Assembly (NCBI RefSeq): GCF_001514235.1 | Contig: NZ_KQ948932.1 | Location: 143,187 to 207,186 of the forward strand | From: Streptomyces caeruleatus | GTDB lineage: Bacteria; Actinomycetota; Actinomycetes; Streptomycetales; Streptomycetaceae | Length of the DNA: 64,000 nucleotides | Reading direction: 5' to 3' | Made by a program: the position numbers and the translations under genes | The notes under the pieces: model-generated | Told to the model about the DNA's origin: nothing | The model's input: the letters and a program-made list of their open reading frames with translations, nothing else | The model's database searches: none | Part shown: in pieces, positions 6,984-17,109 of the stretch | Layout of the letters: every line of letters starts with the position of its first letter | Numbering within the stretch: position 1 is the first letter of the stretch

Positions 6984-8690
6984 GTGAGGACAGCGACACT
7001 GGGGCCGGCGGAGCGCGCCGAGTCACTCGCAGCAATGGCCGAGCGCGAGCTGGACCTACTGGTCGTGGGCGCCGGCGTCGTGGGTGCGGGCACCGCCCTC
7101 GACGCGGCCACCCGGGGACTGTCCACCGGCCTGGTCGAGGCCCGCGACTGGGCGTCGGGTACCTCCAGCAGGTCGAGCAAGCTGATCCACGGCGGCCTGC
7201 GCTATCTGGAGATGCTCGACTTCGCCCTCGTACGCGAGGCGTTGAAGGAACGCGGGCTGTTGGTGTCGCGGCTGGCCCCGCACCTGGTGAAACCGGTGCC
7301 CTTCCTCTACCCGCTCCAGTACAAGGGCTGGGAGCGCCTGTACGCCGGTTCGGGCGTCCTGCTCTACGACGTCATGTCGATGGCCCGCAGCCACGGGCGG
7401 GGCATGCCCCTGCACCGCCACCTGAGCCGCCGTCACGCCTTGCGCATCGCCCCCGCGCTGAAGAAGGACGCACTGGTCGGCGCCCTTCAGTACTACGACG
7501 CCCAGATGGACGACGCCCGCTATGTGGCCACCCTCGTACGCACGGCGGCGGCCTACGGCGCGAAAGTCGCCAACCGCGCGCGTGTGACCGGGTTTCTGCG
7601 CGAGGGCGAGCGGGTCGTCGGGGCCCGGGTGCAGGACGTCGAGGCGGGCGGGGAGTACGAGATCCGCGCCAAGCAGATCGTCAACGCCACCGGTGTGTGG
7701 ACCGACGACACCCAGTCCATGGTGGGGGAGCGCGGGCAGTTCCATGTGCGCGCCTCCAAGGGCATCCACCTGGTCGTGCCCAAGGACCGCATCCACTCCA
7801 CCTCGGGCCTGATCCTGCGCACCGAGAAGTCGGTGCTGTTCGTCATCCCCTGGGGCCGGCACTGGATCGTCGGCACCACCGACACCGACTGGGACCTCGA
7901 CAAGGCGCACCCGGCCGCGTCCAGTGCCGACATCGACTACCTGCTGGAACACGTGAACTCGGTGCTCGCGGTGCCGCTGACCCGCGACGACGTGGAGGGC
8001 GTGTACGCGGGCCTGCGGCCACTGCTCGCCGGTGAGTCGGACGCCACCAGCAAGCTGTCGCGCGAGCACACGGTGGCGCACCCGGTGCCGGGGCTCGTGG
8101 TCGTGGCGGGCGGCAAGTACACGACGTACCGGGTGATGGCCAAGGACGCCGTGGACGCGGCGGTGCACGGGCTCGACATGCGGGTCGCCGAGTGCGTCAC
8201 GGAGGACATTCCGCTGCTGGGCGCGGAGGGGTACCGGGCGCTGTGGAACGCGCGTGCGCGGATCGCGGCGCGGACGGGCATTCATGTGGTGCGCGTGGAG
8301 CACCTGTTGAACCGTTACGGCTCGCTGGCCGAGGAGGTGCTCGAACTCATCGCCGCCGACCCCACGCTGGGCGAGCCCCTGCACTCCGCCGACGACTATC
8401 TGCGCGCCGAGGTCGTCTACGCCGCCTCGCACGAGGGGGCGCGGCACCTGGACGACGTGCTGACGCGGCGTACGCGCATCTCCATCGAGACGTTCGACCG
8501 GGGGACGCGGTGCGCGCGTGAGGCGGCCGAGCTGATGGCGCCGGTGCTGGGCTGGGACAAGGACCACATCGAGCGCGAGATCCAGCACTACGAGAAGCGG
8601 GTGGAGGCCGAGCGTGAGTCGCAGCGGCAGCCGGACGACCTGACGGCGGACGCGGCGCGGTTGGGGGCGCCGGACATCGTGCCGCTGTAG
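6984..8690 (+). CDS. glpD: Aerobic glycerol-3-phosphate dehydrogenase
   Basis: An FAD enzyme that oxidises sn-glycerol 3-phosphate to dihydroxyacetone phosphate and passes electrons to the quinone pool at the membrane. The 568 residues match the GlpD family: the FAD-binding Rossmann motif LLVVGAGVVGAGTALDAATR (about 28-47), SSRSSKLIHGGLRYL, IVNATGVWTDD, PWGRHWIVGTTDTDW and GGKYTTYRVMAKDAVD, followed by the helical C-terminal domain. The start is GTG 6984 with GGGAGG 6 nt upstream. It stands alone, with no glycerol kinase or facilitator beside it. Regulation is not evident beyond the DnaA-box-like sites upstream. Confidence 0.93.
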   Translation: MRTATLGPAERAESLAAMAERELDLLVVGAGVVGAGTALDAATRGLSTGLVEARDWASGTSSRSSKLIHGGLRYLEMLDFALVREALKERGLLVSRLAPHLVKPVPFLYPLQYKGWERLYAGSGVLLYDVMSMARSHGRGMPLHRHLSRRHALRIAPALKKDALVGALQYYDAQMDDARYVATLVRTAAAYGAKVANRARVTGFLREGERVVGARVQDVEAGGEYEIRAKQIVNATGVWTDDTQSMVGERGQFHVRASKGIHLVVPKDRIHSTSGLILRTEKSVLFVIPWGRHWIVGTTDTDWDLDKAHPAASSADIDYLLEHVNSVLAVPLTRDDVEGVYAGLRPLLAGESDATSKLSREHTVAHPVPGLVVVAGGKYTTYRVMAKDAVDAAVHGLDMRVAECVTEDIPLLGAEGYRALWNARARIAARTGIHVVRVEHLLNRYGSLAEEVLELIAADPTLGEPLHSADDYLRAEVVYAASHEGARHLDDVLTRRTRISIETFDRGTRCAREAAELMAPVLGWDKDHIEREIQHYEKRVEAERESQRQPDDLTADAARLGAPDIVPL

Positions 8691-8774
8691 GGATCGGGCC
8701 GGTGGGGGGCCAGCCCGGGAACGTCACTCGAACGGGTGGCGGAAGTTGGGATCTCCGCTCGAACCCGGGCCGTT

Positions 8775-9875
8775 CTACTTGGTGCGAGGGCAGAACCCGG
8801 CGGCGAGCAGCCGGGGTTCGAGACCGGGATCCGCTATCGCCGTCGTGTTCACCCGGAAAGTCAGGACACGACGACCGCCGACGGTGGCCGCGGAGCGCAC
8901 GTAGCTGCCGGAGATGCGCCCGTTGTGCCCCCAGACGACGGTGCCGCAGGGCAGTTTCAGGGGAAAGAGCCCCATGCCGTACGAGCCATGCGCGGCACGG
9001 GTGTCGAGCATCTCGCGCAGCCAGCGCGGGGGCAGCAGTCGGCCGCCGAGCAGCGCGGCGTAGAAGCGGTCGAGGTCGGCGAGCGTGGTCACCAGCTCGC
9101 CCGAGGCGCCGGCCACCCGCGGGTCGAGTTCGGTGACATCGGTCCCGTCGGTGGCGTAGGCACGGCCGTGCGGAGCGGGCAGCGAGGTGCGGGAGCCAGG
9201 GAAGGAGGTACCGGTCAGGCCCAGCGGAGCGACGATCCGGCGCTCGGTCTCGGTGGCGTAGGAGCGGCCGGTGATGTGTTCGACGACCAGGCCGAGCAGG
9301 ACGTAGTTGGTGTTCGAGTAGGAGAAGGTGCCGGGTTCGGCAGGGGGGTGGGTGAGCGCGATGCGCACGGCCTGAAGCGGTGTGAGGGGGACGGCGCCCC
9401 CGGTCGCGGCGGTGTAGTCGTACAGGCCGCTGGTGTGGGTCAGCAGGGAACGAAGGGTCAGCGCGCGCCCGTCGTTGCCCGCCCCGCGCACCAGTCCCGG
9501 CAGGTACCGCTCCACCGGCTCGGAGAGGGACAGCCGTCGCTCGGCGGCCAGTTGCAGGACGACCGTCGCGATGAAGGTCTTGGTGATGCTGCCGGCGCGG
9601 AAGTGGTCGGCGCGGGCGATGCCCTGGCCGGCCCCGGCGTAATGGGTACCGGTCGTCTCGCGGGCCAGCAGGGCCGCGGCGGTGGCCTTGCCCCGGGTGA
9701 GCAGCCGCGGTAGCAGGGAGTCCGTCGCCTGTGCCGTGGAGGACGACGAGGCGGTGCGGGTCGAGGAGGAGGTGGAGGACAGACCGAGGAGTGCCGGGGC
9801 CACCAGGCCGATGAGCGTCAGGGCCACGGGCAGGGCCACCAGTGTCCGGAGCAGGGGCATCGCCGGTCGTGCCAT
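8775..9875 (-). CDS. Secreted serine hydrolase, beta-lactamase class C / D-Ala-D-Ala carboxypeptidase family
   Basis: A 366-residue protein with a hydrophobic N-terminal signal or anchor (PLLRTLVALPVALTLIGLVAPALLGL, about residues 7-33) and a Ser/Thr-rich linker. The penicillin-binding fold follows, with catalytic SxxK (SITK), the second-motif tyrosine in YSNTNY and a late HNG motif in VVWGHNGRISGSY. Closest in kind to the D-alanyl-D-alanine carboxypeptidase of Streptomyces R61 and related esterases. The substrate cannot be fixed from sequence. GGAAGGA lies about 5 nt before ATG 9875. It is convergent with glpD and divergent from the kinase cluster; a role in wall trimming is inferred. Confidence 0.85.
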   Translation of the reverse strand: MARPAMPLLRTLVALPVALTLIGLVAPALLGLSSTSSSTRTASSSSTAQATDSLLPRLLTRGKATAAALLARETTGTHYAGAGQGIARADHFRAGSITKTFIATVVLQLAAERRLSLSEPVERYLPGLVRGAGNDGRALTLRSLLTHTSGLYDYTAATGGAVPLTPLQAVRIALTHPPAEPGTFSYSNTNYVLLGLVVEHITGRSYATETERRIVAPLGLTGTSFPGSRTSLPAPHGRAYATDGTDVTELDPRVAGASGELVTTLADLDRFYAALLGGRLLPPRWLREMLDTRAAHGSYGMGLFPLKLPCGTVVWGHNGRISGSYVRSAATVGGRRVLTFRVNTTAIADPGLEPRLLAAGFCPRTK

Positions 9876-10070
9876 GCGGGTTCCTTCCCTTGTCGCGGCT
9901 CATCATGCCGGTCAAGCGGAACGCGCGATTCACCGGGCCTCGAGGGCGCCGTGCCGTGCGGGCGAGGGCTGTGCGGTCGGGTGGTGGGGCCTGGGGCACC
10001 CTGGGCGTCGGGCACTTGTCGGGTGAGAGACAATGGAGGCTCTGTCAGGGCGGGTTGTATGAGGGGACGC

Positions 10071-12212
10071 ATGTCGGAGGCGGAGCGGGCGGGGACATCT
10101 CGTCAGGACACTCGTCAGGACGACCGCGAGCGTCTCCTCGCGGGGCGGTACCGGCTGGGCGGAGTGCTCGGCAGGGGCGGCATGGGCACGGTGTGGCGTG
10201 CCGTCGACGAGACTCTCGGACGGACCGTCGCCGTCAAGGAGCTGCGGTTCCCGTCGAACATCGACGAGGAGGAGAAGCGGCGGCTGATCACGCGCACCCT
10301 GCGTGAGGCGAAGGCAATCGCGCGGATCCGCAACAACAGCGCCGTGACGGTGTTCGACGTGGTCGACGAGGACGACCGGCCGTGGATCGTGATGGAGCTC
10401 GTCGAGGGCAAGTCGCTCGCCGAGGTCATCCGCGAGGACGGTCTCCTGGAGCCCAAGCGGGCGGCCGAGGTGGGCCTCGCCGTGCTCGACGTGCTGCGGT
10501 CCGCGCACCGCGAGGGCATCCTGCACCGTGACGTGAAGCCGTCGAACGTCCTGCTGGAGTCCGACACCGGCCGGGTCGTGCTCACCGACTTCGGTATCGC
10601 CCAGGTCGAGGGCGACCCCTCCATCACCTCGACCGGCATGCTCGTCGGCGCGCCCTCCTACATCTCCCCGGAGCGGGCCCGCGGTCACAAGCCGGGCCCC
10701 GCGGCCGACCTGTGGTCGCTGGGCGGGCTGCTGTACGCGTCGGTGGAGGGCACCCCGCCGTACGACAAGGGCTCCGCCATCGCGACGCTCACCGCGGTGA
10801 TGACCGAGCCGCTGGAGGAGCCGAAGAACGCGGGACCGCTGAAGGACGTCATCTACGGTCTGCTCACCAAGGACCCCGAGAAGCGGCTGGACGACGCCGG
10901 TGCGCGGGCGATGCTCAACGCCGTCGTCCACGCGCCCGCTCCCAAGGCCGAGCCGGAGCCGGCGGACGCGACGAAGGTCGTGCCGTTGCCGCCGCAGCCC
11001 GACGGCAAGGGCCGTTCGGGCGCCGGGTCCGGGAGCAAGCGGGGCGAGGAGGCCGGGGAGCGGCTGCGCGGGGCGCTGCGTTCCGTGCGGAAGGCCGCGG
11101 CGGGTGCGGGGGCCGGGGCGGCTGCGGCGCGTACCAAGTCCGGGAGCGAGGCGGCCGTTTCGGAGTCCGGGGCGGCGTCTACGGGAGTGGGCGGGGCCGG
11201 GGCGTCGGCGAAGGCCGGGGGTTCGGATTCGGCTTCGGGTGTGCGTCGGGCTTCCGGGGCCGGGGCGGCGGGTGCTGCCGCCGGTTCAGGTGCCGGGGCC
11301 AGTGCTGGCGACTCTGCCGGTGTCGGTGTCGGTGTCGGTGCCGGTGAGCGGGATGTGGAGTCGGGGAAGGGGCAGAGCGGGGGCCGGAGTTCCGGGTGGC
11401 CCGTGATGACGCCGCCGGATCTGCCGCCGCGGCCGGTGCCGAGGGCGCCGCTCACCGATGTGGTGCCGAAGCGGACGTTGGTGGTCATCGCGGTGGCCGT
11501 GGCGCTGGTCGTGCTCGGTGTGGTGCTGGCCCTCACGCTCGGCGACGACGGCGACTCGAATTCGTCGGCGAACGGCGGCGGTGGCAAGGCTTCCGCCAAG
11601 GCGAGCGCCAGTGCCGACACCAAGACGGACGAGAACGACGGCACGCGGGCGGACGGCGAGAAGTCCGCGTCCGCGACGGCCGGTTCGGGGTCCGGAGCGG
11701 CGGAGACCGGGAAGACGCCGAGCGCCGGCCCGAGCGCGACCGGCGGGAGCGGCGCAGAGGCGGGGTCCGACGGCGACAGCAAGGTCGCGTCGACCCACAA
11801 GGGGAGCCAGGGGTACTCGATCGGGCTGCCCGCGGGGTGGAAGTTCCAGTCCTCGGGGTCGGCGGGCGACCGGTTCACCGGGCCCGACGGGCAGAAGCTC
11901 CTCGTCGCCTGGACGTCCACGCCGAAGGGCGACCCGGTGACGGACTGGAAGAACCAGGAGCGGGGCATGGTCCGCTCGCAGTACAAGCGGATCCGCATAG
12001 AGGAGGTGGAGTACCGCGGTTGGAACACGGCCGACTGGGAGTTCACCTATGCCGAAGGCGGCACGAAGTACCGCACGATCGACCGTGGGTTCGTGGTGGA
12101 CGACCATCTCGGACATGCGCTGATGTACACGGCGAAAGCTTCGAATTGGGACAGCGAGCTGCGCAAGGACACATGGAAGACGCTGACGGAATCGTTCAAG
12201 CCGAAGTCGTGA
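10071..12212 (+). CDS. Transmembrane Ser/Thr protein kinase (first of cluster)
   Basis: 713 residues: an N-terminal Hanks-type kinase domain (about 20-285) with glycine loop LGRGGMGTVW, VAVKEL lysine, HRDVKPSN, DFG and SPERARG. Then comes a long Ala/Gly/Ser-rich linker (about 300-460), one membrane helix (VVIAVAVALVVLGVVLALTL, about 470-490), a second low-complexity linker and an extracytoplasmic domain of about 130 residues that begins GYSIGLPAGWKF. All catalytic residues are present, so it should be active. ATG 10071 follows GAGGGGACGC. It starts a run of six same-strand kinase genes with gaps of about 30-190 bp. In S. coelicolor a homologous kinase cluster has been linked to spore-wall synthesis; transfer of that role here is inference. 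Confidence 0.92.
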   Translation: MSEAERAGTSRQDTRQDDRERLLAGRYRLGGVLGRGGMGTVWRAVDETLGRTVAVKELRFPSNIDEEEKRRLITRTLREAKAIARIRNNSAVTVFDVVDEDDRPWIVMELVEGKSLAEVIREDGLLEPKRAAEVGLAVLDVLRSAHREGILHRDVKPSNVLLESDTGRVVLTDFGIAQVEGDPSITSTGMLVGAPSYISPERARGHKPGPAADLWSLGGLLYASVEGTPPYDKGSAIATLTAVMTEPLEEPKNAGPLKDVIYGLLTKDPEKRLDDAGARAMLNAVVHAPAPKAEPEPADATKVVPLPPQPDGKGRSGAGSGSKRGEEAGERLRGALRSVRKAAAGAGAGAAAARTKSGSEAAVSESGAASTGVGGAGASAKAGGSDSASGVRRASGAGAAGAAAGSGAGASAGDSAGVGVGVGAGERDVESGKGQSGGRSSGWPVMTPPDLPPRPVPRAPLTDVVPKRTLVVIAVAVALVVLGVVLALTLGDDGDSNSSANGGGGKASAKASASADTKTDENDGTRADGEKSASATAGSGSGAAETGKTPSAGPSATGGSGAEAGSDGDSKVASTHKGSQGYSIGLPAGWKFQSSGSAGDRFTGPDGQKLLVAWTSTPKGDPVTDWKNQERGMVRSQYKRIRIEEVEYRGWNTADWEFTYAEGGTKYRTIDRGFVVDDHLGHALMYTAKASNWDSELRKDTWKTLTESFKPKS

Positions 12213-12397
12213 AGTGAGCGGAATTCGGTTTGGGCTCGCGAGGGCCGGGATTGAGCCGTGAGATACGGCAACCCCGCTTTGCGAGTTGCCTCCGGCACGT
12301 ATCGTGAATGCTTGCGGACCGTACGCATTTGGTCGTGCGTCCGGAACGGCACGCAAGGCGAACGGAATTGACCAACCGGGCGGCCGGGGGAGGCAAC

Positions 12398-15154
12398 GTG
12401 GAGGACTATGCGGGTCGGGTGCTCGCCGACCGCTACCGCCTGCCGCTGCCGCCCTCCGACGAGTACGAACTCACCGAGACCCGCGCCTTCGACACCTACA
12501 GCGGGCAGGAAGTCCTGGTCCGGCAGGTGCCGTTGCCGGAGGTCGTCGAGGCGGAGGTGCTGGACGCCGAGGGGCTGCCCGCCGGGTTCACGGCACGGGA
12601 GACGCGGGAGCGCGGGGCGGGACGGCGTTCCTCGTCCCGGGCGAGCACGCGCCGGCCCAGCGACCCCGCCGTGCGGCGGGCGGTCGAGGCGGCGCAGGCC
12701 GCGGCGCGGATCCCCGACCATCCCCGGCTGGACCAGGTCTTCGACGTGTTCGCCGAGGGCGGTTCCCTGTGGATAGTGAGTGAGTTCGTGGCCGCGCGCC
12801 CGCTGGCCGCGCTGCTCGCCGAGAAGCCGCTGACGCCGTATCGGGCGGCCGAGGTCGCCTCCGACGTCCTCATGGCGCTGCGGGTGCTGCACGCGCACGG
12901 CTGGGTCCACCGGAACATCACCGCCCGCACGGTGCTCGTCTGCGACGACGGCCGGGTGATGCTCACCGGGCTCGCGGTCGGGGCCGCGGAGGAGGCGCTG
13001 TGCGGGTATGACCCGGTGCCGGTCGAGGACGGTGACGGGGACCAGAGCGAGGGCGGCGCGTCCGGGACGTTCGGTGGCGGCCCCGGCGGCGCGGGGGTGG
13101 CCGTGCCTCCCGGTCCGCGCGCGGGTGAGCCGGCGATCGGCGGCCCCGGAGCGGCCGGCACGGACCCCGAGGCCGCCCGGCGTGCCGCCATCGAGGCGCG
13201 TGCGACCGGAGCGCTGCCGGTGCCCGGGGCCGACGCGGGCACCGGGACCGAGGCGCCGGGCGGGGCACCGCGCGGTGCCCTGGAGACCGGCGGGGACATC
13301 AGGGCCGCGCGGGCCGGAGCCATCGCCGCGTACCGGGCGGGTGCCCGAGCCGCCGCCCGGGTGCAGGAGACGCAGAACGGACGCGCCGCGCTGCCCGGCG
13401 CCCGCCCGGCGCCCGAGAACGGCCCCGCCGCCCTGGCCAACGGCGCGGCGCAACAGCCGTACGGCTCCGGCAGCGGCACGGCCACGCCCCCGGGCCGGAT
13501 CGCCGACCCGTACGGCGTAGGGGCCCCCTCCTGGCCCGGCGCCGCGCCCCGAGGCGGGGCCCCCGGTACACCCACGGACGACACACGCGGCCGTACGGCA
13601 CTCCCCCCGGGCGCCCCGGGCGCCCACCCCGGCGGTCTCGGCACCCCGCCCGGCACCCCCGCGGGCGTCCCCGCGCAGGGTGGGCCCGTTGGTGGCCCAG
13701 CCCCGCACTCCCCGGCCGTACCAGGCGCCCACTCCGGCGGTCTCGGCACCCCGTCCGGCACCCCCGCGGGTGTCCCCGCGCAAGGCGTCCCCGCGCAGGG
13801 CCTTCCCGCCGATGGCCCCTCCCCCCGCCCCCCGGCCCGCTGGGACGACCTCGTGACCGGTGCTCCCGTTCACCGTGGGCCCACCACCGCGCTTGCCGCG
13901 GAGCGGGCGCGGCAGGCGCGGATGGCTGTGGTCGGGCCGGTGACCGAGCGGTGGGCGCCGGAGCAGGCCGGGCCCGTGCATGAGAACTGGCAGCTTGCCG
14001 CGCCGATCGGGCCCGCGACCGACCTGTGGGCTCTCGGCGCGCTGCTCTTCCGGGCCGTGCAGGGGCATGCGCCGTATCCGGAGGAGTCGACGGCCGAGCT
14101 CGTGCAGATGGTGTGCGCGGAGCCCCCGGCCTTCGCCGAGGAGTGCGGGCCGCTCAGGCCGGTCGTGGAGTCGCTGCTGCGTCAGGACCCCACCGAGCGC
14201 CTCGACTTCGAGGAGCTGCGGGGCTGGCTGCGCTCGCTCGTACGGTCCGCGCCCGAGCCGGAGGCCGGCACGCATGTCGTTCCCGCCCCGCCGGTCGACC
14301 CCAACCGGCTGCCGATCGTGCGGCGCCGGGGCGAGCTGGTGCGCAGGCGCCGGGCCGGACTGCCCGCGCATCACGGGCGGCACAAGCGGGCCAGGCGGGA
14401 GACGGGGCATTCGCCCCGCAGGCTCGGACGTACGCTGCTGGTGCTGGTGCTGCTCGGGATGGCCGCGGCCATCGCGTACGCCATGCTGTTCATGCCCAAG
14501 GCCGACCAGGGCGACGGCGCCACGGCCGACGCCGGCCGCACCGGCGCCGCGGGCCAGGCCGGCGGGGCGGAACCCGAGCAGTCCGCCGAGGCGAGCAGCG
14601 AGCCGCGGCCCGAGCAGACCTCACCCGGATCCGGAAACGACCCCTCGGAGTCGGCCGGTTCGACCGAGACGCAGACCAAGAGCCCCGACGATCCCGACGT
14701 CCCGGACGGTTTCACCCTGCGCGAGGACGCGGCCGGGTTCCGGATCGCCGTCGCCAACGGATGGAACCGCACCCCGGAGAACGGGCGTGGGCAGGTCGTG
14801 TACTCGCACGGCGACTTCGACCTCATCGTCGTGAAGGGCCGGGACACCGCCGACCGGTACGGCAGCGACCCGATGGTCTACCAGCGGGAGCACGAGCGGG
14901 AGTTGCAGCCGTACCGGGACTCCAGCTGGGCCTCCTCCGGCGGACTGAAGACCATTCAGGTCGGCGAGCGGGTTATGGCCGAGGGGCAGTTCACCTGGAC
15001 CGACGACCAGGGGCGCGAGCTGTTCGTGCGCAATGTCGCGATCCTGGTCGACGGGCGGTACCACGTGGTGCAGGTGCGCGGTCCGGACGCCGAGCGGGAC
15101 GAGGTGACCCGGCTGTTCGAGCAGGCGTCGGCGACGTATCAGGTCACCGGGTGA
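12398..15154 (+). CDS. Transmembrane pseudokinase with large insert in the activation segment
   Basis: 918 residues. The kinase fold is recognisable (EVASDVLMALRVLHAHGWVH in the C-lobe, WAPEQ, then DLWALGALLFRAVQG), but the catalytic residues are gone. There is no glycine loop, the VAVK lysine is replaced in VLVRQV, HRD is HRN (about 170) and DFG is TGL. Between TGLAVGAAEEAL (about 190) and WAPEQ (about 519) lie some 300 residues of Gly/Pro/Ala-rich sequence. They include a duplicated block of about 40 residues built on GLGTPPGTPAGVPAQG (13630-13810). A membrane helix (LLVLVLLGMAAAIAYAMLFM, about 680-700) and an extracytoplasmic domain (FRIAVANGWNR onward) follow, similar to the neighbouring kinases. 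GTG 12398 has GGGGGAGG upstream. Probably a scaffold or regulator of the adjacent kinases. Confidence 0.88.
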   Translation: MEDYAGRVLADRYRLPLPPSDEYELTETRAFDTYSGQEVLVRQVPLPEVVEAEVLDAEGLPAGFTARETRERGAGRRSSSRASTRRPSDPAVRRAVEAAQAAARIPDHPRLDQVFDVFAEGGSLWIVSEFVAARPLAALLAEKPLTPYRAAEVASDVLMALRVLHAHGWVHRNITARTVLVCDDGRVMLTGLAVGAAEEALCGYDPVPVEDGDGDQSEGGASGTFGGGPGGAGVAVPPGPRAGEPAIGGPGAAGTDPEAARRAAIEARATGALPVPGADAGTGTEAPGGAPRGALETGGDIRAARAGAIAAYRAGARAAARVQETQNGRAALPGARPAPENGPAALANGAAQQPYGSGSGTATPPGRIADPYGVGAPSWPGAAPRGGAPGTPTDDTRGRTALPPGAPGAHPGGLGTPPGTPAGVPAQGGPVGGPAPHSPAVPGAHSGGLGTPSGTPAGVPAQGVPAQGLPADGPSPRPPARWDDLVTGAPVHRGPTTALAAERARQARMAVVGPVTERWAPEQAGPVHENWQLAAPIGPATDLWALGALLFRAVQGHAPYPEESTAELVQMVCAEPPAFAEECGPLRPVVESLLRQDPTERLDFEELRGWLRSLVRSAPEPEAGTHVVPAPPVDPNRLPIVRRRGELVRRRRAGLPAHHGRHKRARRETGHSPRRLGRTLLVLVLLGMAAAIAYAMLFMPKADQGDGATADAGRTGAAGQAGGAEPEQSAEASSEPRPEQTSPGSGNDPSESAGSTETQTKSPDDPDVPDGFTLREDAAGFRIAVANGWNRTPENGRGQVVYSHGDFDLIVVKGRDTADRYGSDPMVYQREHERELQPYRDSSWASSGGLKTIQVGERVMAEGQFTWTDDQGRELFVRNVAILVDGRYHVVQVRGPDAERDEVTRLFEQASATYQVTG

Positions 15155-15307
15155 TTGCGTCCGTGAACCCTGTGTGACAGCCGCTCCAGGTTGCTTCCCG
15201 GCGCCGAAAGCGACAACCATCACAGTGCGGTCTCCTTGGCACCCCCGTGGTTCCGGTCGCGTCGGCCGGTCCTTAACCTGAGCGTGTCAAGAGCATTGCG
15301 GGGCAAC

Positions 15308-17005
15308 GTGAATCAGATGCAGGGCCAGCTCGTTTCGGGCCGCTACCGGCTCGCCGACGCGATCGGCAGCGGCGGTATGGGGCGGGTGTGGCGTGCGCAC
15401 GATGAGGTGCTGCATCGGGCCGTCGCGATCAAGGAGCTGACCGCGGCGCTCTACGTCTCCGAGAGCGACCAGGACCGGCTGCTCGCCCGCACCCGCGCCG
15501 AGGCCCGCGCCGCCGCCCGTATCAACCATTCCGCCGTCGTCACCGTGCACGACGTGCTGGAGCACGACGGCCGGCCGTGGATCGTGATGGAGCTGGTCGA
15601 GGGCCACTCGCTGGCCGACGAGGTCAAGGAGCAGGGACGCGTCGAGCCGGCCGAGGCCGCCCGGATCGGCCTGTGGGTGCTGCGGGCGCTGCGCGCCGCC
15701 CACTCCGCCGGCGTCCTGCATCGCGACATCAAGCCCGGAAACGTCCTGCTCTCCGAGGACCGCCGGGTCCTCCTCACCGACTTCGGAATCGCCCAGATCG
15801 AGGGCGACACCACCATCACCCGTACCGGCGAGGTCGTCGGCTCGGTCGACTACCTCGCCCCCGAGCGCGTCCGCGGCCACGACCCCGGCCCCGCCTCCGA
15901 CCTGTGGGCGCTCGGCGCCACGCTCTACACGGCTGTCGAGGGCCGCTCGCCGTTCCGCCGCACCTCGCCGCTGGGCACCATGCAGGCCGTCGTCGAGGAG
16001 GAGGCCGCCGAGCCGCGGCACGCCGGCCCGCTCACGCCCGTGATCAGCGCCCTGCTGCGCAAGGATCCGGCCACCCGGCCCGACGCCGCCGAGGCCGAGC
16101 AGATGCTGGCCGAGGCGGCGGAGGGAAGGCGGCCGAACGCGGCACAGGCGTACGTGCCGACACAGCACACACGGTATGAGCCGGACGCGCGCACAGGGGC
16201 CGCGCACACCGGGGGAGCCGCGCCCACCGGGGCCGTGACGGCGGCGACCGGCACGCCGTACCCGCCGATGGCGGGCCCGACGACGATCGGCTCGCCCTAC
16301 GGCACCGCGGGTACCGGTATCGGCACGGGTACCGGTGCCGCGCCCGCCCGGCCGCCCAGGCGCCGCCGCCGGCTGCGCACGCTCGCCCTCGTCGTCGCGC
16401 TCGCCGCGATCGTCGGCGGGGGCACGGCGGTGGTGCTGCAGAAATGGGGGACGGAAACGGGCGGCACGTCCTCCTCGGCCACGCCCGGCCCCACGGCGAG
16501 CGAGTCGCCGGACCAGGAGGCCGGCGTCCCCGCGTCCTGGGTCCGCTACAAGGACCCCCTGGGCTTCACCCTTTACCTGCCCAAGGGCTGGAAGCGGGAG
16601 GTGGTCGGCAAGGAGATCGAAGGTCTCCAGCAGGTCGACTACACGCCCGACGGCGGTGAGCACTTCGTCCGTATCGCCGTCGACACCTCGCCCGACTTCG
16701 CGAACGCCTACGACCACCAGCGGGACCTGGAGGACTACCTGCGGCGGCACCTGGCCGACTACGCGACGGTGTCCCTGAAGAAGGACCTCTACCGCGACCG
16801 CGAGGGCTCCCTGTGGGAGTACACGTGGACCGCGCTGGCCAAGGACACGCCTTTCCCCGGGCCGCGCCGGGCCATCGACCAGGCGTACATCGACCGGGAC
16901 GGCACGGAGTACGCGATCTACATGTCCTCGCCCGTGGCCGACTGGGAGGCCACCCGCAAGCAGTTCACGGCGGTGCTGCAGGGCTGGCAGACGAGCGGAT
17001 CCTGA
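15308..17005 (+). CDS. Transmembrane Ser/Thr protein kinase
   Basis: 565 residues with complete kinase motifs: IGSGGMGRVW, VAIKEL, HRDIKPGN, DFGIAQ and APERVRG within about residues 10-275. A proline/glycine/threonine linker leads to one membrane helix (LRTLALVVALAAIVGGGTAVVL, about 355-376), then an extracytoplasmic domain beginning FTLYLPKGWKREV that resembles those of the neighbouring kinases. GTG 15308 (GCGGGGCAAC upstream) is preferred; ATG 15317 is close by. It phosphorylates Ser/Thr at the membrane, presumably in response to an external signal; the ligand is unknown. Confidence 0.9.
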   Translation: MNQMQGQLVSGRYRLADAIGSGGMGRVWRAHDEVLHRAVAIKELTAALYVSESDQDRLLARTRAEARAAARINHSAVVTVHDVLEHDGRPWIVMELVEGHSLADEVKEQGRVEPAEAARIGLWVLRALRAAHSAGVLHRDIKPGNVLLSEDRRVLLTDFGIAQIEGDTTITRTGEVVGSVDYLAPERVRGHDPGPASDLWALGATLYTAVEGRSPFRRTSPLGTMQAVVEEEAAEPRHAGPLTPVISALLRKDPATRPDAAEAEQMLAEAAEGRRPNAAQAYVPTQHTRYEPDARTGAAHTGGAAPTGAVTAATGTPYPPMAGPTTIGSPYGTAGTGIGTGTGAAPARPPRRRRRLRTLALVVALAAIVGGGTAVVLQKWGTETGGTSSSATPGPTASESPDQEAGVPASWVRYKDPLGFTLYLPKGWKREVVGKEIEGLQQVDYTPDGGEHFVRIAVDTSPDFANAYDHQRDLEDYLRRHLADYATVSLKKDLYRDREGSLWEYTWTALAKDTPFPGPRRAIDQAYIDRDGTEYAIYMSSPVADWEATRKQFTAVLQGWQTSGS

Positions 17006-17109
17006 GCGTCCGAAGGTCGGCGAGCGGCTTTTGAAACCCTTTGCTCCTTTGCAGAGTTGGCCGATCGGCGCCCCGGAGTCGATCCGTCCGGTGCTGCATG
17101 ATGGGGCCC

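Noticed and set aside
10015..10034. TTGTC-N10-GACAA upstream of the first kinase as a DNA-damage promoter
   Set aside because: The box does not match tTGTCRgtg and there is no TANNNT eight bases downstream.
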